DNA from: CADCVT01 sp036389485
GTDB lineage: Bacteria > Actinomycetota > Thermoleophilia > Solirubrobacterales > Solirubrobacteraceae
DNA: 64,000 nucleotides
Direction of reading: 5' to 3'
NCBI GenBank assembly: GCA_036389485.1
Contig: DASVPR010000018.1
Span: 1 to 64,000 of the forward strand
The notes under the pieces are model-generated. The model had not been told where the DNA came from. It did no database searches and saw only the letters and a program-made list of their open reading frames with translations. A program made the translations under genes and the position numbers. How positions within the stretch are numbered: position 1 is the first letter of the stretch; each line of letters opens with the position of its first letter. Shown piece after piece: positions 31,134 through 38,351 of the stretch.

Positions 31134-32515
31134 CGGATCGTCGTGCCGGCGGCCGCCTCGCGCTGGAGCGCGTCGAGCAGCTCCGCGGTGACGACCTCGC
31201 CGGGCGCGAGCGCCGGGATGCCCGGCGGATACGGCGCGGCGAGCTCGGCGCTGACCCGGCCGATCGCGTCTTCCGCGGCGACCAGCTCGGCCGGGGCGAA
31301 GAACGCCTCGCGCGGGGAGAGGGCGATCCGCGGCGCGGCGCGCCAAGCGGTCGAGGCGGCGACGGGGCGCGGCGCCGCCCGGCGGCGCTCCAGCGAGCGG
31401 GTGAGCGCCGCGACGAGCCGCTCCGCCGCGGCCTCGTCGTCGGCGAGCGTCAGGATCGGGACGAGCGTGTCGCGGTCGGCCATCTCGAGCCGGACGCCCT
31501 CGTGCAGGAGGTCCTGCTCGACCGCGAAGCCGTCGGCGCCGGTGCCGGCGAGCGAGACGACGAGCTTGAGCGGGTCGCGCGTGGCGGCGGACGCGTGCCG
31601 GGCGATCACGTCGTCGTCGAGCAGGACGGCGCCGTCGATCGCGGTGAGCCCGCGGCGGATCCGGTCGGCGAGGGCGGCCGCGCGCGCGAGCAGCTCCTCC
31701 CCGCGGCTCGCCATGAGCGCGCGCGTGCGGTCGATCGACGCGTAGATCGCCGCGCTCGGGCTCGTCGTGTTGAGCGCCTCGAACGCCGCGTCGACGCGCC
31801 GCTCGTCGACGCGGTCGCCGTCGAACAGGACGAGGGCGGCCTGCGTGAAGGCGGTGAGCGTCTTGTGCACCGAGATGACGGCGGCGTCGGCGCCGGACTG
31901 CATCGCGTTGCGCGGCATCGCGTCGCTCAGGCCGAGGTGGGCGCCCCACGCCTGGTCGACGACCAGCGGGACGCGGGCGCGGTGCACGACCTCGGCGATC
32001 GCCGCCACGTCGCTGAGGACGCCCGTGTACGACGGCTCGACGAGGAAGACCGCGCGGACGTCCTCCGCCAGCGCCCGCTCGACCTCGGCGACCGGGAGCC
32101 CGGCGGTCAGACCGGTCACCGGGTCGACCTGCGGCAGCATCCACACCGGCTCGAGCCCCGCGAGCACCAGGCCGGCGAACAGCGACTTGTGGATCGAGCG
32201 GGCGATGGCGACCCGGTCGCCCGGCCGCGCGACCGCGAGCGCCAGCGCCTGGTTCGCCATCGTCGAGCCGCCGACCGAGAAGCGGCACGCGTCCGCACCC
32301 CACAGCGACGCGGCGAGCGCCTGCGCCCGGGCGAGGACCCCCGTCGAGAGCTTCGCGTCCTCGACGCCGGGGATGTACGGGACGTCCAGCGCGAGGAACG
32401 GGTCGTCGAGCCACGCCGCGCGCTTGTGGCCGGGCAGCGTGAAGGGCGTACCCGGCGCCGCGAGGAAGTCCTCGAGCGCGCGGGCGAGCGGGGCGTCGTC
32501 GGGCTGCCGGGGCAC
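31058..32515 (-). CDS. Orn/Lys/Arg decarboxylase family PLP-dependent enzyme
   Basis: 485 residues, the size of the short (Bacillus SpeA-like) branch of fold-type I decarboxylases. Marks include TPFTLPGHKRAAWLDDPFLA, GGSTMANQALALAVARPGDR, HKSLFAGLVLAGLEPVWMLP, PLVVDQAWGAHLGLSD and the PLP-binding Lys in AAVISVHKTLTAFTQAALVL. The C-terminal part (YPPGIPALAPGEVVTAELLD) is the family's C domain. It likely makes a polyamine or related amine, but substrate choice cannot be read. It starts at GTG 32515, and the stop lies 76 bases inside the convergent MBL gene. Confidence 0.9.
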   Translation of the reverse strand: MPRQPDDAPLARALEDFLAAPGTPFTLPGHKRAAWLDDPFLALDVPYIPGVEDAKLSTGVLARAQALAASLWGADACRFSVGGSTMANQALALAVARPGDRVAIARSIHKSLFAGLVLAGLEPVWMLPQVDPVTGLTAGLPVAEVERALAEDVRAVFLVEPSYTGVLSDVAAIAEVVHRARVPLVVDQAWGAHLGLSDAMPRNAMQSGADAAVISVHKTLTAFTQAALVLFDGDRVDERRVDAAFEALNTTSPSAAIYASIDRTRALMASRGEELLARAAALADRIRRGLTAIDGAVLLDDDVIARHASAATRDPLKLVVSLAGTGADGFAVEQDLLHEGVRLEMADRDTLVPILTLADDEAAAERLVAALTRSLERRRAAPRPVAASTAWRAAPRIALSPREAFFAPAELVAAEDAIGRVSAELAAPYPPGIPALAPGEVVTAELLDALQREAAAGTTIRYCADAALRHVLVVARSSSRPSSGS

Positions 32516-32557
32516 CGCGTGCAGTGTGGTGAGGAAGCCGGTCGGCGCGCTCGCGAC

Positions 32558-33060
32558 TCAGCCGCACGTGCGGTAGCGGCGGACGAAGCGCAGCCGTCGC
32601 CCGCTCTTCGTCACCGCGGTGACGCGGACCGTGTAGCGGCCGCGGGGAAGGCCGCGGAGCGAGAGCACGGGGCGCCTCGGGTCGAGACGGACGCGCCGGG
32701 CTCGGAGGGTCGCGGTGAACGACCGCGGCCCGGCGCGCGCGAGCGCCGCGAACACGATGCGCCGCCGGCTGCGGCACTCGGGCCGCGGGGTGGGCGAAGC
32801 GGCTGGTTCGCACGGCTGCGAGGGGAACCACCGCTGGTGAGCCTGGTCGAAGGGGAGCCCTCGGGCGGCTGGCCCCCGGTCGCGCAGGTCGGGATACGCG
32901 CGTCGAGCCGCTCCTGCGTGAAGACGCCGCGGACGATCGCGCTCACCATGTCGCCCTGCTTGACGGTCTCGATCTGCTGCCCGTCGTCGTTGAACGCGTT
33001 CGCGTCGAAGCGCTGGCGCCCGAGCCCGATCACGAGCGTCTCCGCCCACCCGGTCCCGGG
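32558..33060 (-). pseudogene. C-terminal remnant of a secreted protein, frameshifted
   Basis: One frame (from about 33060 to 32860) reads coherently: WAETLVIGLGRQRFDANAFN, DDGQQIETVKQGDMVSAIVR, VFTQERLDARIPTCATGGQP. Near 32850 coding continues in another frame: HQRWFPSQPCEPAASPTPRP, then a typical Arg-rich beta domain VRLDPRRPVLSLRGLPRGRY and TVRVTAVTKSGRRLRFVRRY. No start, signal peptide or N-terminal domain is visible upstream; instead a different gene remnant on the other strand abuts it. The pieces suggest the tail of an exported beta-sandwich protein. The family is unknown. Confidence 0.55.
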
Positions 33061-33110
33061 GCCGGCGCTCGAGCCCGAGCTGGGGCGCTGGGGCGTCGAG
33101 CGGCTGGCCG

Positions 33111-33432
33111 GAGCAGACGTTCCGGCCCGCCTGGGGGATGTTCCCGCTGAGCTACATGGCCGACCGCAAGGCGGCGCGCGGCGTGCGCGAGACGTGGCAA
33201 TTCCGGATCGACGACGCCACGTTCACGCTGCGCGTCGACTACGGGCGCGTGATACCGCACCGGTGCCGCGGAGTCTCCCGACCTCGTCGTCCGGATGGAC
33301 ACCGACACCCTCGCCGCGCTGTTCTCCGGCGCGCTGCCCGCCGCCGAGGCGCTCGCGAGCGGCCGGGTCACCGCCGAGGGGTCGCCCGAGGCGCTCGGCC
33401 ACGCGCTGACGATCCTCGCGGGCGAACGGTGA
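33111..33432 (+). pseudogene. C-terminal (SCP2-like) remnant of an HxlR-type winged-helix regulator
   Basis: A frame starting around 33111 reads TFRPAWGMFPLSYMADRKAA then RGVRETWQFRIDDATFTLRV. It shifts near 33258-33265 into a frame reading AAESPDLVVRMDTDTLAALF, SGALPAAEALASGRVTAEGS and PEALGHALTILAGER, stop at 33432. This is the sterol-carrier-protein-2-like C-terminal domain that follows the winged HTH in many actinobacterial HxlR-family regulators. The HTH half is missing and the frame is broken, so it is a decayed gene. Confidence 0.55.
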
Positions 33433-33507
33433 CGACCGAACACGGTGCGGTCCGTTCAGGCGGCGAGGAATGCACGCGCCGACTTCGAGCTCCCGTAGGA
33501 TGGGTTC

Positions 33508-34365
33508 GTGCACGTTGCCGGCAAGCGCCGCGACGAATTCGGGCACGTCGGAGTGTGGTTGACGATCGGGCTTGTAATCGCCGGTCTGTTCGCGGCGGCA
33601 TTCTTCGTGCTGCCTCCGACCATGGTGGACACCCCCGAGGTGCCACCCACCGTCGCTGACAAAGAACGGGGAAAGCTCGAGCTCCAGGCGACCAGTCAGC
33701 GAGACAAGCTCCGAAACGACGTCCGAACGGCTGCTCTCCAGGGGCTCGCCGGCCTGCTAGTAGCTATGGGCGCGTACCTCACGGTGCGGCAGATCCGACT
33801 CAGTCGGCACGTCCATCAGACCGAGACTTTCACGAGCGCGATCGGGCATCTTCGCGAGGAAGAGTTGATCTCGAGGCTCGGTGGCATCCGCGCGCTCGAG
33901 AGGCTGGCAGCGTCGTCGCGGTTCGACCACGACAGCGCGACACAGATGCTGACTGTCTTCGTGAGGGATGTTGCAGCTGCAGGACGAACGGCCTCGGCCG
34001 CCGATCGCGAGGCGGTGGAAGCGGCGATGATCGCGCTTGGACGCCTCAACAGCGGGCGCAGCAAGGACGCTTCGCGGCTGAACCTCGCGCATACCGACCT
34101 TCACGGGCTGATCCTCAACGAGACGGACTTACGTCGGGCGAACTTCACGGGCGCGATTCTGCGGGGCGCCCAGCTCTTCGACGCGGATCTCCGGGACGGG
34201 CTCTTCGTCGGCGCTGACCTCCGTACCGCGGCGCTAGCAGGAGCGAAGTGCGCAGGGGCGAACTTCGAGGAGGCGCACCTAGAGGGGGCGGATACAGGCG
34301 CCGCGAAGGCGCTCGATCTCCGGCTCGCCCATTGCCACCCAGACCGCCCGCACACGCGCAAGTGA
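33508..34365 (+). CDS. Membrane-anchored pentapeptide-repeat protein
   Basis: 285 residues from GTG 33508, which sits 6 bases after TAGGAT (leaderless). Two membrane segments, VWLTIGLVIAGLFAAAFFVL (about 15-35) and a shorter ALQGLAGLLVAMGAYL (about 75-92), precede a helical region (HQTETFTSAIGHLREEELIS, then LGGIRALERLAASS). From about residue 190 come pentapeptide repeats: LNLAHTDLHGLILNETDLRR, ANFTGAILRGAQLFDADLRD, GADLRTAALAGAKCAGANFE. The layout matches known TM/helical/pentapeptide proteins of unknown function found in accessory regions. Base composition is visibly less GC-rich than the flanks. Confidence 0.88.
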   Translation: MHVAGKRRDEFGHVGVWLTIGLVIAGLFAAAFFVLPPTMVDTPEVPPTVADKERGKLELQATSQRDKLRNDVRTAALQGLAGLLVAMGAYLTVRQIRLSRHVHQTETFTSAIGHLREEELISRLGGIRALERLAASSRFDHDSATQMLTVFVRDVAAAGRTASAADREAVEAAMIALGRLNSGRSKDASRLNLAHTDLHGLILNETDLRRANFTGAILRGAQLFDADLRDGLFVGADLRTAALAGAKCAGANFEEAHLEGADTGAAKALDLRLAHCHPDRPHTRK

Positions 34366-34427
34366 CCTACGTCACGCGCTTGTGCTGCGGCGACATCTGG
34401 CTTTCAGTAGCGTGCGAAGGTAAAGAA

Positions 34428-34478
34428 ATGAACGCAGCGACCGAATCGACGGGAGCCGGGGCGTGTCAAACGCCCTGA
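34428..34478 (+). CDS. Possible 16-residue leader peptide before the HTH gene
   Basis: An ATG at 34428 with AAGG about 8 bases upstream opens a 16-codon frame (MNAATESTGAGACQTP) ending 7 bases before the ATG of the HTH gene. A hairpin (34459-34475) lies inside it. It may be a translated leader that couples or attenuates the downstream gene. Chance is possible, as nothing else supports it. Confidence 0.3.
   Translation: MNAATESTGAGACQTP
34459..34475 (+). promoter_or_regulatory. Hairpin just upstream of the first HTH gene
   Basis: Arms GGGCGT and ACGCCC with a GTCAA loop end 10 bases before the ATG at 34486. It could hide or tune the ribosome-binding region (GAAG at 34477-34480) or be an operator half. 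Short stems of this size are common in GC-rich DNA. Confidence 0.35.
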
Positions 34479-34485
34479 AGTAGCC

Positions 34486-34791
34486 ATGCGACCTACGCAA
34501 ATCCGCCCGCAACTGATTACGACTCGGCAAGCCGCCGACATGCTCAACGTTTCGCCCCGCACCGTCTTGAACTGGATCAAGGACGGCGCGATTCCGTACG
34601 TGGAGCTTCCCTCGGGACCCGCTCGGCGCAGCGAGTATCGGATCCCGGTGCAGGCGCTGCTTCGCTCCCTGGCCGGCAACTACGATCTTGCCGCGGAGTT
34701 CAAACGCGCGGATGCCGCAGCCCTGGATGAGCGTGACGGAGACGGCGGTTCGGGGTCGCGCAGCCCGCGCCCTTCGGGTGCTCCGCACTAG
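34486..34791 (+). CDS. Excisionase/MerR-like helix-turn-helix protein (paralog 1)
   Basis: 101 residues. The HTH_17-type domain is LITTRQAADMLNVSPRTVLN, then WIKDGAIPYVELPSGPARRS and EYRIPVQALLRSL, followed by a helix GNYDLAAEFKRADAAALDER and a disordered Gly/Ser/Pro tail. Such domains occur in phage excisionases and in antitoxins paired with PIN toxins. It aligns along its length with the next gene's product (see 34853-35242), so the two are tandem paralogs. A PIN-like gene follows. It has no recombinase nearby, which argues against a prophage role. Confidence 0.82.
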   Translation: MRPTQIRPQLITTRQAADMLNVSPRTVLNWIKDGAIPYVELPSGPARRSEYRIPVQALLRSLAGNYDLAAEFKRADAAALDERDGDGGSGSRSPRPSGAPH

Positions 34792-34807
34792 GCGCAATCT
34801 GCGAAAT

Positions 34808-34837
34808 TTGCGTATCCGTCTGCGTCCTGTGTACACT
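34808..34837 (+). promoter_or_regulatory. Promoter of the second HTH gene
   Basis: TTGCGT (34808-34813) and TACACT (34832-34837) are separated by 18 bases, a good fit to a housekeeping sigma-70-type promoter. Transcription would start around 34844, giving a leader of about 10 bases before ATG 34853. Confidence 0.55.
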
Positions 34838-34852
34838 GGGTATATCCGTCCT

Positions 34853-35242
34853 ATGGGGAGCGCATCGACGTACCCGAAGCAGTCTTTGCTGTCGGTCGCC
34901 GACGCCGCGAAGCTCGTCGACGTGGACGAAGCGGTCATTCGCGAGTGGGCGCGGCGAGACGCGATCGCCTACGTCACGCCCTCTCGACACGCGCAGCCGT
35001 TGCTGCCTCGGCAGTCGCTGTTGCGCGCGTTGCCCCGGTTGTACGACCTCCGTGCCGAGTTCCAAGCGGCTGATCGAGCCGTGAGCTCGCCGCCGTCGCG
35101 GACTCCGTCTCGTATGGATCGGGGGATGACGTTGGCGACGACAGTGGCGAAGCTGCCGTTTCGCGCGGCGGCAAAGCTACCGCCGTTGGGCATCGCCGAG
35201 GATCGCGCCCGGGCTCTCCAGCACTTCTATACGAACAGCTAG
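34853..35242 (+). CDS. Excisionase-like helix-turn-helix protein (paralog 2)
   Basis: 129 residues. The N-terminal domain SLLSVADAAKLVDVDEAVIR, then EWARRDAIAYVTPSRHAQPL and LPRQSLLRALPRLYDLRAEF mirrors paralog 1 position by position (AADMLNV/AAKLVDV, WIKDGAIPYV/WARRDAIAYV, YDLAAEFKRAD/YDLRAEFQAAD). A C-terminal extension of about 45 residues (LATTVAKLPFRAAAKLPPLG) is unique and could bind a partner, as antitoxin tails do. It starts 50 bases before the PIN-like gene, and has its own promoter. A DNA-binding role is well supported; a role as an antitoxin is inference. Confidence 0.8.
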   Translation: MGSASTYPKQSLLSVADAAKLVDVDEAVIREWARRDAIAYVTPSRHAQPLLPRQSLLRALPRLYDLRAEFQAADRAVSSPPSRTPSRMDRGMTLATTVAKLPFRAAAKLPPLGIAEDRARALQHFYTNS

Positions 35243-35292
35243 CGTCGCGCCGCGTCGCCGTCTTTACGGCGTCTGAGTAATAGTGTCGCCGC

Positions 35293-35982
35293 GTGCTGCT
35301 CATAGTCCTCGACGCAGAGATCCTTGCTTCGGCGGTTCTGCTCCCGACCAGCGCCCCACGAAAGTTGCTCGTGCTGATGGCCTATGGCAGCGTGGCGCAG
35401 TGGCTCGACATCGCGCTTCCGCAGGAGAGGGCGACGATGGCGGAGGCCGCTGGCAGCACCGGGACCATCGCCGACGTAGACGCTCTTGTCGAGGAGAACA
35501 CGACCCGCAGGGCTGCGCTACGAGCCGCACTTCCCAAGGGCGCGCCTGACGACGTTTGCCTCATCGGCTACCCGCCGATCTTCGACGATGCGATCCGCAT
35601 AGTCCGCCAGCGCGCCAGGGACAACAGCGCACTCTGGGCGGGCGTGGCGAGCCATCTTCGGCTGAACGATGCGAGTTTCGACGTGCTGCCGGAAGCCGAG
35701 CAGCCGTCGCGGCTGCGGCGGCTTCTCCGCGCCGGTGCCTCCGCCGCGAGGATCGCGGCCGGGGTTGGTGGGGTCGACCTCGGACATCCTCCGGTGTACG
35801 CCGCACATCAGACGGGGGGCTTGCTGCTGACGAGCAACGCAGAGCTACTAGCCCGCTACCGGGAGGTCGTCAGAGCGCGGGAGTTCAACGAGTTTCTCGA
35901 CGATCCACCCTGGGGGCGCAACTTTGACCTCGACGACGTCGACGGCCAGTTGCTCTCCGACCCTGCGGTGTGGTCCCGCTGA
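35293..35982 (+). CDS. PIN-domain-like protein (candidate toxin)
   Basis: 229 residues from GTG 35293, 6 bases after TAGTGT (leaderless). The N-terminus MLLIVLDAEILASAVLLPTS has the first-strand Asp of PIN nucleases (VLDxxxLxSAxL). A late segment LLLTSNAELLARYREVVRAR resembles the 'LVxSxxLLxExxxVL' helix of the COG1569 PIN group. The middle holds acidic positions (ADVDALVEENTT, DDVCLIGYPPIFDDAIRIV) that could complete a metal site. It lies behind two excisionase-like HTH genes, a setting seen for PIN toxin-antitoxin pairs. The insertion between the two recognised parts is longer than normal, so the assignment is moderate. Confidence 0.6.
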   Translation: MLLIVLDAEILASAVLLPTSAPRKLLVLMAYGSVAQWLDIALPQERATMAEAAGSTGTIADVDALVEENTTRRAALRAALPKGAPDDVCLIGYPPIFDDAIRIVRQRARDNSALWAGVASHLRLNDASFDVLPEAEQPSRLRRLLRAGASAARIAAGVGGVDLGHPPVYAAHQTGGLLLTSNAELLARYREVVRAREFNEFLDDPPWGRNFDLDDVDGQLLSDPAVWSR

Positions 35983-36035
35983 CCTCGACCCTGGTTGACC
36001 TGCATCTCGGCGCGCGCAAAATACCGTGCGCGCGC

Positions 36036-38297
36036 GTGCCGTCCCGTCTCGCCGCGCTCCTCGCCGCCGCCGTGCTCCTGCCCGCGACCGCGGACGCCGA
36101 CTTCACCGCGCGCGGCAGCGTCGAGCAGGCGTACGTGCTCGGCGCGAAGCGGGGGGAGCGGCTGCGACTGGTCGACGCGCGCGGGGAGGTGGTCCGGCGC
36201 GGTCGGGCGGACCGGTTCGGCAGCCGCATCTTCCGGGAGCTGCGCGGCGGCGCGCGGTACCGCGTGCGGCGCGCCGACGGAAGGACGAAGCGGCTGATGG
36301 TGCTCGCGCGCGACGACAACCCGCCGCGGTCGTTCTTCGCGCGCAAGCGCCTGCGCGCCGGGCTGAACTACGTGAAGGTGCGCGACGGCGTCGAGTTGGC
36401 GATGACGGTCCGCCTCCCGCCGGGGAAGTCGCTCGCGGACGGGCCGTTCCCGACCGTCGTCGAGTACTCCGGCTACCAGATCGCCGCGCCCGGCGACCTC
36501 CTGCAGTCGGTCGCGCAGTCGCTCGGCGGCGCGCCCTCCAAGCCCGATCCGCTGCTGCCGGCGGGCGGCACCGCCGTCGGGTCGATCATCGCGCCGCTGC
36601 TCGGGTTCGCGGTCGTGTCGGTGCAGATGCGCGGGTCCGGCTGCTCGGGCGGCGACTTCGACCTCTTCGGCCTGCCCACGACCTACGACGGCTACGACGC
36701 GATCGAGACCGCCGCCGCGCAGCGGTGGGTCAGGGGCGGCAAGGTCGGCATGGTCGGGATCTCGTTCTCGGGCATCACCCAGCTCTTCACGGCCGGGACG
36801 CGCCCACCGCACCTCGCGGCGATCACGCCGATGTCGGTCACCGACGACACCTACCTCGCGACCGGCTACCCCGGCGGGATCCGCAACTCGGGCTTCGCGC
36901 GGGCGTGGATCACCGAGCGGATGGAGGAGGCGCGGCCGGCGCCGCGGGGCGGCCAGCCGTACGCCCGCGCGCTCGTCCGCGCCGGCGACCGCCACTGCCG
37001 CGCCAACCAGCGGCTGCGCCTGCAGACGCAGGACGCGCTCGAGATCATCGAGCGCAACGAGTTCCGCACGCCGTCGATCTTCGCGTACCGCTCGCCCGGC
37101 GCGTGGATGAGCCGCATCGAGGTCCCGACGTTCCTCGTCGGCCAGTTCCAGGACGAGCAGACCGGCGGCCACTTCGCCGAGAGCCTGCAGCAGCTCGAGC
37201 GCAACCCGAAGGTGTGGATCACGCTGCAGAACGGCGTCCACGTCGACTCGCTCGGGCCGGACACGGTCACGCGGTGGATCGAGTTCCTCGAGCTCTACGT
37301 CGCCGGCGAGATCCCGAGCATCCCGGACGCGATCCGGTCGCTGAGCGACGAGCTGTACCGCTACCTCGCCGAGGCGCCGTCGTCGCCGGTGCGGCAGTCC
37401 CGGTTCGCGGACATGACCGACGTCGCGGCGGCCCGGGCCCTGTTCGAGCGCGACCCGCGCGTGCGGCTGCTGATGGAGAACGGCGCGGGCCCGGCGGGGC
37501 CGGGCGCGCTCGGCGCGGCGTGGGAGCTCGGGTTCGATGCCTGGCCGGTCCGGGAGGCCGAAGCGACCACGTTCTACCTCGGCGACGGCGGCGCGCTGGA
37601 CCGCCGGCCGCCGGCGCAGCCGGGCGAGGCCACGTACGTGGCGGACTCGCGCGCCCGGCCGCAGCAGACGCTGCCGGGCAACGGCGAGGCGGACGCGTGG
37701 AAGGCCCAGCCGCCGTACGACTGGGCGCCGGTCGCGCCCCGCAAGGGCCTCGGCTTCACGACCGCGCCGCTCGACGCCGACGCGATCGTCGCCGGTCCGT
37801 CGAGCCTCGACGTCTACCTGAAGTCGTCGGCGCCGGACACCGACCTGCAGGTCACGCTGAGCGAGGTCCGGCCGGACGGCGCGGAGACGTACGTCCAGAA
37901 CGGCTGGCTGCGCGCGTCGCACCGCAGGCTCGACCGCCGCCGCTCCACCGCGCTCGACCCGCGGCCGACCCACCTGCCGCAGGACGCCGCGCCGATCCCG
38001 CGCGGCCGGTACACGATCGTGCGCGTCCCGATCTTCCCGGTCGCGCACGCCTTCCGCGCGGGCTCGCGGATCCGCGTGACGATCACCGCGCCCGGCGGCG
38101 ACCGCCCCCGCTGGCGGTTCCAGGCGCTCGACGCCGGGTCGACGCGCAACACGATCGGGATCGGCGGCGACTACGCGTCGCGGCTCGTGCTGCCGGTCGT
38201 GCAGGGCGCGAACGCGCAGGGCATGCCGCTGCCCCCGCCGACCGCGCTGCGCGGCCAGCCCAGCCGCCGGTACGTGCCGGCGTCGAACGGGGGGTGA
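36036..38297 (+). CDS. Secreted CocE/NonD family hydrolase (X-prolyl dipeptidyl-peptidase-like)
   Basis: 753 residues from GTG 36036, 8 bases after TACCGT. It has a signal peptide (RLAALLAAAVLLPATADA). After an N-terminal beta domain of about 90 residues comes the alpha/beta hydrolase: VRDGVELAMTVRLPPGKSLA, FPTVVEYSGYQIAAPGD, VVSVQMRGSGCSGGDFDLFG, and the nucleophile region GKVGMVGISFSGITQLF with Ser243 in GxSxxG form. The C-terminal jelly-roll (LGFTTAPLDADAIVAGPSSL, YLKSSAPDTDLQVTLSEVRP) is the CocE/NonD domain. Family members cleave esters or N-terminal prolyl peptides. It converges on a penicillin-acylase-like gene. Confidence 0.92.
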   Translation: MPSRLAALLAAAVLLPATADADFTARGSVEQAYVLGAKRGERLRLVDARGEVVRRGRADRFGSRIFRELRGGARYRVRRADGRTKRLMVLARDDNPPRSFFARKRLRAGLNYVKVRDGVELAMTVRLPPGKSLADGPFPTVVEYSGYQIAAPGDLLQSVAQSLGGAPSKPDPLLPAGGTAVGSIIAPLLGFAVVSVQMRGSGCSGGDFDLFGLPTTYDGYDAIETAAAQRWVRGGKVGMVGISFSGITQLFTAGTRPPHLAAITPMSVTDDTYLATGYPGGIRNSGFARAWITERMEEARPAPRGGQPYARALVRAGDRHCRANQRLRLQTQDALEIIERNEFRTPSIFAYRSPGAWMSRIEVPTFLVGQFQDEQTGGHFAESLQQLERNPKVWITLQNGVHVDSLGPDTVTRWIEFLELYVAGEIPSIPDAIRSLSDELYRYLAEAPSSPVRQSRFADMTDVAAARALFERDPRVRLLMENGAGPAGPGALGAAWELGFDAWPVREAEATTFYLGDGGALDRRPPAQPGEATYVADSRARPQQTLPGNGEADAWKAQPPYDWAPVAPRKGLGFTTAPLDADAIVAGPSSLDVYLKSSAPDTDLQVTLSEVRPDGAETYVQNGWLRASHRRLDRRRSTALDPRPTHLPQDAAPIPRGRYTIVRVPIFPVAHAFRAGSRIRVTITAPGGDRPRWRFQALDAGSTRNTIGIGGDYASRLVLPVVQGANAQGMPLPPPTALRGQPSRRYVPASNGG

Positions 38298-38305
38298 GGG
38301 GCGGT

Positions 38306-38337
38306 CCGCGGCGGCGCGCCGGAGCGAGCCGCCGCGG
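38306..38337. terminator. Bidirectional hairpin between the CocE-like and acylase genes
   Basis: A perfect 10-bp stem CCGCGGCGGC/GCCGCCGCGG with a 12-base loop lies in the 54-base gap between two convergent stops. On the plus strand it is followed by C-rich rather than T-rich sequence. Confidence 0.7.
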
Positions 38338-38351
38338 CCCCCCTCATACCG

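Noticed and set aside
34486..35242. Phage excisionase with an att site
   Set aside because: No recombinase or tRNA gene and no flanking direct repeats are visible; HTH_17 domains are also common in antitoxins.
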